This document shows positions 31,633 to 39,861 of a stretch of DNA of 64,000 bases, piece after piece (position 1 is the first letter of the stretch; each line of letters begins with the position of its first letter). Under the pieces are notes generated by a model. That model saw only the letters and a list, made by a program, of their open reading frames with translations, was not told where the DNA came from and did not search any database. The position numbers and the translations under genes were made by a program. The stretch is from UBA1172 sp002457135 (lineage in GTDB: Bacteria; Pseudomonadota; Alphaproteobacteria; Puniceispirillales; UBA1172): the NCBI GenBank assembly GCA_965660935.1, contig CBFIBR010000004.1, forward strand, positions 17,426 to 81,425, in the 5' to 3' direction.

Positions 31633-32243
31633 TACATTTTGCGGCGATCTTCGAGGACTTCGATTTCATCATCGCCGGAATAGAATTCCTCATCCTGCGC
31701 CGGGTCCCGTGGCGGGCGGCTGATCAGCTCCCTCAAACTGTCCAGTTCAATGAAATCATCCGTCTGGCGGCGCAGCACATCGGCCATCAGCGGCGGCCTT
31801 GATTTGAGCGTGGAAACAACCGTCACACGAATGCCCATGTCCTGGACTTCATGCAGCAGCCGGTTGAAATCACCATCACCGGAAAACAGCACAGCGTGTT
31901 CGATATGCGGGGCCAGTTTCAGCATGTCGAGCGCCAGTTCCATATCCATGTTGCCCTTGATGCGGCGGCGCCCGGTTTCATGATCGGTGAACTCACGCGT
32001 TTGCTTGGTGACCATGGTGTAGCCGTTGTAATCCAGCCAGTCGGAAAGCCGCCGGATCGGGGCATAATCGGTTCCGTCCGGCAGGGCCGTGTAGTAATAG
32101 GCGCGGACCAACCGACCCTCGGACTTGAACATTTTCATCAGCTTTTCGTAATCAACCTCAAAACTGAGGGCGCGGGTCGTGGCGTGAAAATTTGCGCCAT
32201 CGATAAAAACGGCGTATCGGTCATTTTGCGGTATGGAAAACAT
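31632..32243 (-). CDS. NYN domain protein (LabA/DUF88 family)
   Basis: PIN-like (NYN) putative ribonuclease. 203 residues: YAVFIDGANFHATTRAL with the first acidic residue, RRIKGNMDMELALDMLKLA with two more, and HAVLFSGDGDFNRLLHEV with the last aspartates, giving the PIN-type metal site. An acidic C-terminal tail (DPAQDEEFYSGDDEIEVLED) follows. Start at 32243 (MFSIPQND) has AAGAGA upstream; the frame opens earlier at 32336 through AT-rich non-coding sequence. Overlaps the glycosylase gene by one base. Cellular target unknown; in many alphaproteobacteria this gene sits near folK and rpoZ, as here. Confidence 0.88.
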   Translation of the reverse strand: MFSIPQNDRYAVFIDGANFHATTRALSFEVDYEKLMKMFKSEGRLVRAYYYTALPDGTDYAPIRRLSDWLDYNGYTMVTKQTREFTDHETGRRRIKGNMDMELALDMLKLAPHIEHAVLFSGDGDFNRLLHEVQDMGIRVTVVSTLKSRPPLMADVLRRQTDDFIELDSLRELISRPPRDPAQDEEFYSGDDEIEVLEDRRKM

Positions 32244-32372
32244 GGCAATCTCTTTTGGAGTGCGAGGCTGACTGGAAGTAGGGTTATAAAATAACGAACG
32301 AAAAAAATGTTTATAATTGATTATTATCGTCAGCATCTTGGTTGGACTAGATTATTGAAAAGGAAATTGATG

Positions 32373-32402
32373 TTGTCAATAAGAGTAATCAGGATGGATA
32401 GT
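32373..32402 (+). promoter_or_regulatory. Possible folK promoter
   Basis: TTGTCA (32373-32378), 18-base spacer, GATAGT (32397-32402), 31 bases before folK, within the AT-rich 189-base gap between the divergent NYN-domain and folK genes. Confidence 0.4.
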
Positions 32403-32432
32403 TGGCAGGAATGACCAGCAGGGATAATCAGC

Positions 32433-32936
32433 ATGGATGATCAGGCGAGAATATTCCTCGGCATCGGTGCCAACCTGACACCGGACGGGTTTTCAGGCCC
32501 TAGGGAAGGGTGCATGGCCGCGATTGACAGCCTGGGTGAGGATGGCATCACGGTGAAGGTAGTTTCACCATGGTACCGCACGGCCCCTGTTCCCCGATCG
32601 GACCAGCCCTGGTTCCAGAACGCGGTGGTCGAAATCGAAACCGACCTCACGCCGGATCAGCTGATCACGGTTTTGCACGAACGTGAGGCCCGGTTCGGCC
32701 GTGTCAGGATGGAGCGCAATGAAGCCCGCGTCCTCGATATCGATATCCTCGATTTTCGCGGCATGGTGATGAATGATCCTGTGGTCCTGCCGCATCCGCG
32801 CATGCATGTTCGCGCCTTTGTGTTGAGGCCACTGGCCGATCTTTCCCCGGGCTGGGTTCACCCTGTATCCGGGCAGTCCATCGCCGCCCTGATCGCCGTT
32901 CTGGACCCTGATGAAGAGATTGAAAAGGACCAATAG
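32433..32936 (+). CDS. folK: 2-amino-4-hydroxy-6-hydroxymethyldihydropteridine diphosphokinase
   Basis: HPPK: transfers pyrophosphate from ATP to 6-hydroxymethyl-dihydropterin in folate synthesis. 167 residues. Seen: IFLGIGANLTPDG at the N-terminus, SPWYRTAPVPRSDQPWFQNA, RFGRVRMERNEARVLDIDIL with the two metal-binding aspartates (DIDIL), LPHPRMHVRAFVLRPLADL. Full length. No folP or folB beside it; rpoZ follows after 89 bases. Confidence 0.93.
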   Translation: MDDQARIFLGIGANLTPDGFSGPREGCMAAIDSLGEDGITVKVVSPWYRTAPVPRSDQPWFQNAVVEIETDLTPDQLITVLHEREARFGRVRMERNEARVLDIDILDFRGMVMNDPVVLPHPRMHVRAFVLRPLADLSPGWVHPVSGQSIAALIAVLDPDEEIEKDQ

Positions 32937-32959
32937 AAGCCTTGCAATTAGCGGCCTTT

Positions 32960-32988
32960 TTGACTACTATTCCCGCCTTGTTAAGCAT
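32960..32988 (+). promoter_or_regulatory. Possible rpoZ promoter
   Basis: TTGACT (32960-32965) is a good -35; the -10 is ambiguous, with AAGCAT (32983-32988) at 17 bases spacing. Starts about 40 bases before rpoZ. Confidence 0.35.
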
Positions 32989-33025
32989 AAGGCATCACCA
33001 CACCCCTGAATGAGAGGAATTTCCC

Positions 33026-33472
33026 ATGGCACGCGTCACTGTTGAAGACTGCATTGAAAAAATTCCAAACCGTTTTGATCTGGTGCTGGTTGCGGCCCAG
33101 CGTGCCCGCGGCATTTCATCGGGTGACCCGCTGACCGTTGATCGTGATAACGATAAAAACCCGGTTGTTGCCCTGCGTGAAATCGCTGATGAAAGCATCT
33201 CTATTGATGAAGTCAATGATGAGCTGATCAACAGCCTGCAACGGATGAAGCGCCGTGAGGAAGAGCAGGCCGCCATTGATGAGGCGGAAAGCATTTCCCA
33301 GAATGACATGGGCGATTTCAATTCCATGCTCGAAAGCGATGCCAACGCGGCAGGGATGCAGATCGGTGAAGCCGGTGATTTCGGCGGTACTGATGCCGGT
33401 TCCTTTGCTGATGAAGGCGGGCAAACCGATGAAGGTTCCTTCGCTGATGAAGCTGAGGCCAGCGACGCCTGA
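33026..33472 (+). CDS. rpoZ: DNA-directed RNA polymerase omega subunit
   Basis: Small subunit that helps assemble beta' and, with it, forms a ppGpp site. 148 residues. The conserved core is MARVTVEDCIEKIPNRFDLV, AAQRARGIS and NPVVALREIADESI (1-60). The C-terminal part is an acidic extension with the near-repeat GSFADEGG and GSFADEAE, longer than a minimal omega. GAGAGGAA precedes the start. Followed by rsh, the usual alphaproteobacterial neighbour and functionally linked through ppGpp. Confidence 0.95.
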   Translation: MARVTVEDCIEKIPNRFDLVLVAAQRARGISSGDPLTVDRDNDKNPVVALREIADESISIDEVNDELINSLQRMKRREEEQAAIDEAESISQNDMGDFNSMLESDANAAGMQIGEAGDFGGTDAGSFADEGGQTDEGSFADEAEASDA

Positions 33473-33542
33473 TCCGGCCTGTCCCGCCGCGCTTTAATGC
33501 GGTAATACACCATTTCCGGTATCGTTAATTTTTCGCGATTCT

Positions 33543-33557
33543 GGTATAGTTATTTCA
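33543..33557 (+). promoter_or_regulatory. Extended -10 promoter directly before rsh (possible leaderless start)
   Basis: TGG followed by TATAGT (33545-33550) is an extended -10; the expected transcription start coincides with the rsh ATG at 33558. No Shine-Dalgarno sequence precedes the ATG and the -35 region is poor. Confidence 0.4.
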
Positions 33558-35678
33558 ATGGACAGCGCAACCACTCTTGTCTCTAAGATCAAAGGCTACA
33601 ACCCTGATGTGAATTGCGGGGTGGTTAGTTCTGCGTATGAATTTGCCCGCAAGGCGCATCACGGCCAGTTGAGGGCATCGGGCGACCCCTACATTACCCA
33701 CCCGCTCCAGGTTGCCGATATTCTGGCGGATATGCGGCTTGATCAGGCCAGCATCATCACCGCCCTCCTGCATGATGTGGTTGAGGATACGGGCGTTACG
33801 CTCGACACCATCACCGATGAATTTTCCGATGAAGTTGCCCGGCTTGTTGATGGCGTGACCAAGCTGACCCGGATTGAGATGCAATCTGACAACAAGCAGG
33901 CTGAAAACTTTCGCAAACTGGTTCTGGCCATGAGTGAGGATATCCGCGTGCTGATCGTCAAGCTCGCTGACCGCACCCATAACATGCGCACCATTGATTA
34001 TATCGACAGTCAGGAAAAACGGGAACGCATCGCGCAGGAAACCCTGTCCATCTTTGCGCCGCTGGCTGAGCGGATCGGCATTTCCCATTTCCAGCATGAG
34101 CTTGAGGACAGGGCCTTTGCGGTCATCAACCCTGGCGCTCGTTCCTCCATCATCTCCCGCATTGATAACCTGACCAGCGCGTCCGAAAACACGGTTCGCC
34201 GGATCAGGGGGGAGCTGCTGAAAGTGCTTGAGGAACAGGGGCTGGAGGCCGAGATTTCAGGCCGCCAGAAAACCCCCTATTCGATCTGGCGCAAGATGCA
34301 GCGCCAGAAGGTTGAAATGGAAGACCTCGCCGATATCATGGCGTTTCGTATCGTCGTTGAGGATGAGGCGGAATGCTATCGTGCGCTCGGTATCCTGCAC
34401 CGCAATTTCAAGGTCGTCATGGGACGGTTCAAGGATTATATCTCCACGCCGAAACGCAACCGCTATCAATCGCTGCATACCGGGGTGATCGGCCCGCTCA
34501 AGAAAAAAATCGAAATCCAGATCCGCACGCCCGAAATGCATGAAATCGCTGAACGCGGTGTTGCCGCCCACTGGCGCTACAAGGAAAAGGGCGCACCCGC
34601 CCAGCCTGAGGAAAAAAGCCAGATGAAATGGCTCAATGATCTGGTCAATATCCTGGAAAACGCCCATTCCCCTGATGAGTTCCTCGAACACACCCAGATG
34701 GAAATGTACGCCGATCAGGTTTTCTGTTTCACCCCGAAAGGCGCGCTGATTGCCCTGCCCAAGGATTCCACCACGGTGGATTTTGCCTATGCCGTTCACA
34801 CCGATGTTGGCAATAACTGTGTTGCCGCCAAGATCAACGGCAAGACCAGGCAACTGGCGACCCCGCTTCGCAACGGGGATCAGGTTGAAATCATGACCTC
34901 AAAATCAACCCAGCCCAACCCTGAATGGGAAAACTTCGTCAAGACAGGGCGGGCCAAATCCATGATCCGGCGGTTCATTCGCCAGCAGAAACAGCAGGAA
35001 TTCAGCCGCCTCGGCAAGGCGCTCCTGAAAAAGACCTTTCGTGAGGAAAAACGCCAGCTCGATACCTCCAAACTGTTGCCGGCACTGGCGCATTTCAACG
35101 CCTCCTCGGATGAAGAGCTGTTTGCCCGTGTCGGCGAAAACCTGATTGATCCCGATGATGTCTTCAATCAGGTGTTCCCGAACGCCAAACCCCAGCCAAA
35201 GAAAAAACCGGCACCATCCAGTCGGCGCAAACCATCGCTCAACATCAAGGGGCTGATCCCCGGGATGGCGGTGCATATCGGCAAATGCTGTCATCCCCTG
35301 CCGGGGGAACGGATCATCGGGATCATCACCACGGGCAAGGGGCTGACCGTGCATCGCGTGGATTGCCAGAACCTGGAAAAGTTCAACACTATGCCCGAAT
35401 TGTGGGTCGATATCGAATGGGGCAGGGACCAGCCCAATATCGTTACCGCCCGTCTGGAGGCGGTGTTGACCAACCGTCCGGGCAGCCTGGCCTCGGTGAC
35501 CACCCAGATCAGCCAGAACCAGGGTAATATCACGAATCTCCAGCTGGTCTCCCGTGAGGAGGATTTCTTCAAATTCTTCATTGAGGTTGAGGTTAATCAC
35601 GTCCGCCACATGACCGCGATCATCGCCACATTGCGGGCCAATGAGGCTGTGGAGAGCGTGGAAAGGGCGAAAACCTGA
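33558..35678 (+). CDS. rsh: Bifunctional (p)ppGpp synthetase/hydrolase Rsh (RelA/SpoT)
   Basis: Stringent-response enzyme that makes and degrades (p)ppGpp. 706 residues with all domains in order: HD hydrolase (HLPL-type entry YITHPLQVADIL, catalytic His72-Asp73 in LLHDVVEDTG), synthetase (about 230-350, with MGRFKDYISTPKRNRYQSLH), TGS (about 385-445, VFCFTPKGALIALPKDST), a linker/zinc-finger-like region with HIGKCCHPLPGE, and a C-terminal ACT (about 630-700). Both catalytic domains keep their residues, so it should be bifunctional, as is usual for the single alphaproteobacterial Rsh. Its stop abuts the next start (35678). Confidence 0.96.
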   Translation: MDSATTLVSKIKGYNPDVNCGVVSSAYEFARKAHHGQLRASGDPYITHPLQVADILADMRLDQASIITALLHDVVEDTGVTLDTITDEFSDEVARLVDGVTKLTRIEMQSDNKQAENFRKLVLAMSEDIRVLIVKLADRTHNMRTIDYIDSQEKRERIAQETLSIFAPLAERIGISHFQHELEDRAFAVINPGARSSIISRIDNLTSASENTVRRIRGELLKVLEEQGLEAEISGRQKTPYSIWRKMQRQKVEMEDLADIMAFRIVVEDEAECYRALGILHRNFKVVMGRFKDYISTPKRNRYQSLHTGVIGPLKKKIEIQIRTPEMHEIAERGVAAHWRYKEKGAPAQPEEKSQMKWLNDLVNILENAHSPDEFLEHTQMEMYADQVFCFTPKGALIALPKDSTTVDFAYAVHTDVGNNCVAAKINGKTRQLATPLRNGDQVEIMTSKSTQPNPEWENFVKTGRAKSMIRRFIRQQKQQEFSRLGKALLKKTFREEKRQLDTSKLLPALAHFNASSDEELFARVGENLIDPDDVFNQVFPNAKPQPKKKPAPSSRRKPSLNIKGLIPGMAVHIGKCCHPLPGERIIGIITTGKGLTVHRVDCQNLEKFNTMPELWVDIEWGRDQPNIVTARLEAVLTNRPGSLASVTTQISQNQGNITNLQLVSREEDFFKFFIEVEVNHVRHMTAIIATLRANEAVESVERAKT

Positions 35679-36235
35679 TGCTGTTCCGGTCACGCACACA
35701 TTCATGGGTTCTGATGCTGATTGCATTCATCTGGCCCAAGAAGGGCTTCATCCGTGGCTGGATTTACCTTGCCCTCAGGGTGCTGAGGCTGCGGTCATCG
35801 GATTACTCGCTGGCGGCTGGCCTGGCTTGCGGTGCGTTTGCATCCTTCACGCCGTTTCTCGGGGTTCACATCATTATCGCCGCCGGGCTGGCCTGGCTGA
35901 TTGGCGGCAACATGGTGATGGCGCTCATTGGCACCTTTGTCGGCAACCCATGGACGTTTCCGTTCATCTGGGCGGCGACCTATGCCATGGGGTCTTGGAT
36001 ACTGGGGCTGGAACAGATCATTGATGACCTGACCCAGCTTAATTTCAGCCTCCTCATGGCTTACCCGGATCAGGTTTTTTACGCCATGACCATTGGCAGT
36101 CTGGTGCTGGGGGTTCCGTTTGCCGTTATGTTGCTGGGGCTTTGCTATGCCTCCGCCGGGCATGTCCGGGTGCTGTTTCAGGTGATCAAGCAGAACCGGA
36201 TGAAGAAAATCAGGTTAAAGAGGAAAACACCATGA
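35678..36235 (+). CDS. DUF2062 domain membrane protein
   Basis: 185 residues with an amphipathic start (FIWPKKGFIRGWIYLALRVLRL), then several hydrophobic segments and the DUF2062 core ACGAFASFTPFLGVHIIIA and GTFVGNPWTFPFIWAATY. An inner-membrane protein of unknown function. The conserved alphaproteobacterial position between rsh and pdxJ is seen here, with a one-base overlap with rsh and a four-base ATGA overlap with pdxJ, so it is translated with them. The basic C-terminus (NRMKKIRLKRK) is likely cytosolic. Confidence 0.88.
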   Translation: MLFRSRTHSWVLMLIAFIWPKKGFIRGWIYLALRVLRLRSSDYSLAAGLACGAFASFTPFLGVHIIIAAGLAWLIGGNMVMALIGTFVGNPWTFPFIWAATYAMGSWILGLEQIIDDLTQLNFSLLMAYPDQVFYAMTIGSLVLGVPFAVMLLGLCYASAGHVRVLFQVIKQNRMKKIRLKRKTP

Positions 36236-36990
36236 CGGTTTCGGCAGAAACGCTCCGGCTCGGGGTGAATATTGATCATGTTGCCACGGTGCGCAACGCC
36301 CGTGGCGGGGTCCATCCTGACCCGGTGGACGCGGCCATGATGGCTATTGAGGCTGGTGCCGACGGCATCACCGCGCATTTGCGTGAAGACCGCCGTCATA
36401 TTCGTGATGATGATATTGCCCGGCTCAAGGCAACCATCACCCGGCCGCTCAATTTTGAGATGGCCGCCACTGAGGAAATGCTAGAAATTGCGCTGGAACA
36501 TGCGCCCAACGCGGCCTGTATTGTTCCCGAGAGGCGCGAGGAAGTCACCACAGAGGGCGGGCTGGACGTTATCACCCACCGCCCCCGGATTGAGATGATT
36601 GCCACCGCGCTCCGCGCCAAGGGCATTCGCGTGTCGCTTTTTGTTGAGGCTGATCAGGCCCAGCTGGAGGCATCGGCCGCCATCGGGGCTGATATCATTG
36701 AGTTGCACACAGGGCGTTATTGCCATGCCGAGGGGAGTGAAAGGGCATCAGAGCTTGCCCGGCTTGCCCGCGGTGCCGGGATCGCTGCTGATCTGGGGCT
36801 TGAATGCCATGCCGGTCACGGTCTTGGGTTTGATACCGTGGCTCCGGTGGCGGCAATCCCCCAGGTGGTGGAGCTCAATATCGGGCATTTTCTGATTGGT
36901 GAAGCGATCATGCTGGGGCTTGGCCCGGCCTGCCGCAAGATGCGCCTCCTGATGGATCAGGCCCGGTCCGGGGGGCAGATTTCAGCATGA
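36232..36990 (+). CDS. pdxJ: Pyridoxine 5'-phosphate synthase
   Basis: Joins 1-deoxyxylulose-5-phosphate and 3-amino-2-oxopropyl phosphate to make pyridoxine phosphate, the last ring-forming step of DXP-dependent vitamin B6 synthesis. 252 residues, TIM barrel: RLGVNIDHVATVRNARGG, DGITAHLREDRRHI, NFEMAATEEM, VPERREEVTTEGGLD, IELHTGRY and ECHAGHGLG, NIGHFLIGEAI. Start at 36232 (MTVSAET) overlaps the previous stop as ATGA and has AAAGAGGAAA upstream; an earlier ATG at 36142 is inside DUF2062. It ends overlapping acpS. Confidence 0.96.
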   Translation: MTVSAETLRLGVNIDHVATVRNARGGVHPDPVDAAMMAIEAGADGITAHLREDRRHIRDDDIARLKATITRPLNFEMAATEEMLEIALEHAPNAACIVPERREEVTTEGGLDVITHRPRIEMIATALRAKGIRVSLFVEADQAQLEASAAIGADIIELHTGRYCHAEGSERASELARLARGAGIAADLGLECHAGHGLGFDTVAPVAAIPQVVELNIGHFLIGEAIMLGLGPACRKMRLLMDQARSGGQISA

Positions 36991-37436
36991 TCATCGGTAT
37001 CGGCACCGATATTGTGGTCATTGACCGGATCAACGCGGCCATCACCCGTTTTGGTGACCGGTTTCTGAGGCGTATTTTCACCGATGGTGAGATCAGTCAG
37101 GCCCAAAAGCGAAAATCACCTGACACCGGACCCGACACTGGGCCCGACACTGGACCCGACACTGGATCCGATACTGGGCCAAACGCCCGTTTCTATGCCA
37201 TGCGTTTCGCCGCCAAGGAAGCGGCGTGGAAAGCCCTGTCCCCGGGGCGGGATCAGGGCGTTGGCTGGCGCGATTTTGAAGTCATCAGCAACCCTGATGG
37301 ATCACCGGGGCTATTGTTCCATGGCAGGGCCGCCGGTGTTTTTGAAACCATGACCAACGGCAAGGGTAAAACCAGCCTGTCGCTTTCCGATGATGGCGGC
37401 TTTGCGCTTGCTTTTGTGGTGCTTTCCGCGTCATAA
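36987..37436 (+). CDS. acpS: Holo-acyl-carrier-protein synthase, with an internal tandem repeat
   Basis: Transfers 4'-phosphopantetheine from CoA to acyl carrier protein. Catalytic Asp8 in IGIGTDIVVIDRI and Glu78 in MRFAAKEAAWKAL are present. At 149 residues it is longer than the usual ~120-135; residues 45-64 are four PDTG units and one SDTG, encoded by five tandem 12-base units at 37119-37178. The repeat sits just before the catalytic RFAAKEA helix, in a segment that is a surface loop in known AcpS structures, so the enzyme probably tolerates it. Overlaps pdxJ by four bases; lepB follows. Confidence 0.93.
   Translation: MIIGIGTDIVVIDRINAAITRFGDRFLRRIFTDGEISQAQKRKSPDTGPDTGPDTGPDTGSDTGPNARFYAMRFAAKEAAWKALSPGRDQGVGWRDFEVISNPDGSPGLLFHGRAAGVFETMTNGKGKTSLSLSDDGGFALAFVVLSAS
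37119..37178 (+). repeat. Five tandem 12-bp units inside acpS
   Basis: Units CCTGACACCGGA, CCCGACACTGGG, CCCGACACTGGA, CCCGACACTGGA and TCCGATACTGGG, in frame, coding (PDTG)4-SDTG. Unit length is a multiple of three, so copy changes keep the frame. Two units are identical, suggesting recent expansion. Confidence 0.92.
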
Positions 37437-37462
37437 GGTCATGATTGCATTACAGGTGAGCC

Positions 37463-38296
37463 ATGAGTAAGCGCAAAGAGAAATTGAGCAAAACACCAAA
37501 TACTCCCGAGAAAACAGGGATGTTCAGCAAAATCATTCCGGGCTTCAGCTGGCTCCGGTCAAGCGATAGCGACAACAAGGATGAAGGCATCTTCGGTTTT
37601 ATCCGCACCTTCGGGATCGCCATCGGGATTGCTATTGTGTTCCGCTCGTTTCTGTTTGAACCGTTCAGCATTCCGTCAGGATCAATGATCCCGACACTGA
37701 AAATCGGTGATTATCTCTTTGTATCGAAATATTCTTACGGCTACTCGCGCTATTCGTTTCCGTTCGCGCTGATCCCTTTTTCGGGCCGCATTGCCAGCAG
37801 TGAACCTGAGCGTGGCGATGTTATCGTTTTCCGCAAACCCGGTGATGAAAGCGTTGATTATATCAAGCGCCTGATCGGTCTGCCCGGCGATAAGGTTCAG
37901 GTCATCGGCGGCATCCTCCACATCAATGACACACCGGTCAAGCGTAACCAGATTGCCACCGGGCAGGTGGGTGGCGGGCTTTTTGTCCGCACCGCCACGG
38001 TCTATAATGAAACCTTCCCCGATGGCCATGTTCACACCATCCAGGAATTCAGTGATGAAGACCGGATGGATAACACCCTGGCGCGAACGGTTCCGGATGA
38101 TCATTTTTTCTTCATGGGTGATAACCGCGATAACTCCCGCGACAGTCGCGCCGAGATCGGGTTTGTTCCCCGGCAAAACCTCATTGGCCGTGCCGAGTTT
38201 CTGTTTTTCTCCACCAATGGCAAGGCGGCTTTCTGGCAGGTCTGGAAATGGCCCTTCACCATTCGCTTTGACCGCATAGGCATGTCCATTGACTGA
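37463..38296 (+). CDS. lepB: Signal peptidase I
   Basis: Inner-membrane serine protease that cleaves Sec and Tat signal peptides. 277 residues: basic N-terminus, one transmembrane helix (about 45-64), catalytic Ser74 in FSIPSGSMIPTL, Lys135 in VDYIKRLIGLPGD, and the C-terminal box FFMGDNRDNSRDSR. Normal length. Part of the pdxJ-acpS-lepB-rnc-era-recO run; rnc starts inside its last codons. Confidence 0.95.
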   Translation: MSKRKEKLSKTPNTPEKTGMFSKIIPGFSWLRSSDSDNKDEGIFGFIRTFGIAIGIAIVFRSFLFEPFSIPSGSMIPTLKIGDYLFVSKYSYGYSRYSFPFALIPFSGRIASSEPERGDVIVFRKPGDESVDYIKRLIGLPGDKVQVIGGILHINDTPVKRNQIATGQVGGGLFVRTATVYNETFPDGHVHTIQEFSDEDRMDNTLARTVPDDHFFFMGDNRDNSRDSRAEIGFVPRQNLIGRAEFLFFSTNGKAAFWQVWKWPFTIRFDRIGMSID

Positions 38297-38969
38297 TGAG
38301 GGAAGCATTACCGAAGCCCGCGCAGCCCTGCTGGATCAGCTTGGCTACCGGTTTCGGGATGAAAGCCTGATTGATGAAGCCCTGACCCATCCCAGCATGG
38401 CCGTCATTTATCCCGGGCGGAGCCATTACCAGCGGCTTGAATTTCTCGGTGATCGCGTCCTTGGCCTTGTTATTGCCGACAGTCTCTTCAGCCTGGTTGA
38501 TGATGAACGTGAAGGCCTGCTGACCCGCCGATACGCAGAATGCGTTGAAAACGCTGCCCTTGCCCGGGTTGCCCGTGATCTGGGGATTGGCCCGGCCTTG
38601 CGGGTTCAGCCCAACACCAATCTGGCCGAAACCGACAAGGTGCTGGCCGATGCGCTGGAGGCGATGATCGGTGCCATCTGGCGTGATGGCGGCATGGAAG
38701 CGGTGCGGCCGGTGATCCTCAGCATATGGGGCAATCTGATGGAAACTGGCAGCACCCGCAAGGACAGCAAATCCGCCTTGCAGGAATACGCGCTGGAACG
38801 GAAAATGGGTCTGCCCGTTTATGAAGTGGTGGACCGGAGTGGACCTGATCACGCACCCCAGTTTGTGATCGCCGTGTCGCTCGGTGAATGGCGGCTTGAG
38901 GCGAAAGGCGCATCAAAACGTCAGGCCGAACAGCAAGCCGCATCCCTGATGCTGGAGGAAATACGATGA
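38289..38969 (+). CDS. rnc: Ribonuclease III
   Basis: Cuts double-stranded RNA in rRNA and mRNA processing. 226 residues: catalytic domain with RLEFLGDRVLG (Glu51, Asp55) and the second acidic cluster LADALEAMIGAIW, then the double-stranded RNA-binding domain (about 155-225, KSALQEYALERKMGLPVYEV, GASKRQAEQQAASLML). No in-frame ATG precedes the conserved region; TTG at 38289, overlapping the lepB stop by 8 bases, is the only sensible start. Ends overlapping era in ATGA. Confidence 0.94.
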   Translation: MTDEGSITEARAALLDQLGYRFRDESLIDEALTHPSMAVIYPGRSHYQRLEFLGDRVLGLVIADSLFSLVDDEREGLLTRRYAECVENAALARVARDLGIGPALRVQPNTNLAETDKVLADALEAMIGAIWRDGGMEAVRPVILSIWGNLMETGSTRKDSKSALQEYALERKMGLPVYEVVDRSGPDHAPQFVIAVSLGEWRLEAKGASKRQAEQQAASLMLEEIR

Positions 38970-39859
38970 CCCGTGCTGGATTTGTATCGCTGATCGGGCC
39001 GCCCAATGCGGGCAAATCAACCCTCATGAATACCCTGGTGGGAACCAAGGTTTCGATTGTCACGCCAAAAGTGCAGACGACCCGGTCACGGGTTCGCGGC
39101 ATTGCCATGCATGATGATGCCCAGGTGATCTTTATCGACACCCCGGGTATCTTCACCCCGAAACGGCGGCTGGATCGCGCCATGGTCAGCGCCGCCTGGC
39201 AGGGGGCATCGGATGGTGATCTGGTGGTGCTGGTGCATGACGCGGCGCGGTCACAGATTGATGATGACACGTTGAGGATTCTCGATCAGCTCAACACCAA
39301 CAATGTCAGGGCCGCGCTGGTGCTGAACAAGATTGATCTGATGGATCGTGAAAAACTGCTGGAACGCGCCAGTGCGCTCAGCTCAAGGGCTGAATTCAGC
39401 CAGGTTTTCATGCTCTCGGCGGAAAAGGCCAGCGGCACGGATGACTTCCTCAAATGGCTGGCCAGCCAGATGCCCGAAGGCCCGTATTATTTCGACCCCG
39501 AGGACCTGTCCGATATGCCGCAACGCCTGTTGGCGGCAGAGGTTTTGAGGGAAAAACTATTCCTCAACCTGCATCAGGAATTGCCCTATCAGCTCACGGT
39601 GGAAACCGAACAATGGCTGGAAAAGGATGATGGCAGTGCCGAGGTCCGCTGTTCCATCTACGTTGCCCGTGAGGGGCATCGCGGCATCATCCTCGGCAAG
39701 GGCGGCAAGACGCTTGGCCGCATCGGCCAGCAGGCGAGGCTGGAACTGGAGGAGGCGCTGGATCGCCGTATCCACCTCCTGACTCATGTCAAATACAGCA
39801 AGGACTGGATGAATGATCCATCGCGCTATCGTGACTGGGATCTGGATTTCAACGCCTGA
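38966..39859 (+). CDS. era: GTPase Era
   Basis: Essential GTPase that checks 16S rRNA maturation and 30S assembly. 297 residues: P-loop GPPNAGKSTL (11-20), switch II DTPGI, NKID for guanine specificity, and a C-terminal KH domain (about 205-285) with EGHRGIILGKGGKTLGRIG. Its start overlaps the rnc stop by four bases; recO follows two bases after its stop. Confidence 0.96.
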   Translation: MTRAGFVSLIGPPNAGKSTLMNTLVGTKVSIVTPKVQTTRSRVRGIAMHDDAQVIFIDTPGIFTPKRRLDRAMVSAAWQGASDGDLVVLVHDAARSQIDDDTLRILDQLNTNNVRAALVLNKIDLMDREKLLERASALSSRAEFSQVFMLSAEKASGTDDFLKWLASQMPEGPYYFDPEDLSDMPQRLLAAEVLREKLFLNLHQELPYQLTVETEQWLEKDDGSAEVRCSIYVAREGHRGIILGKGGKTLGRIGQQARLELEEALDRRIHLLTHVKYSKDWMNDPSRYRDWDLDFNA

Positions 39860-39861
39860 TC

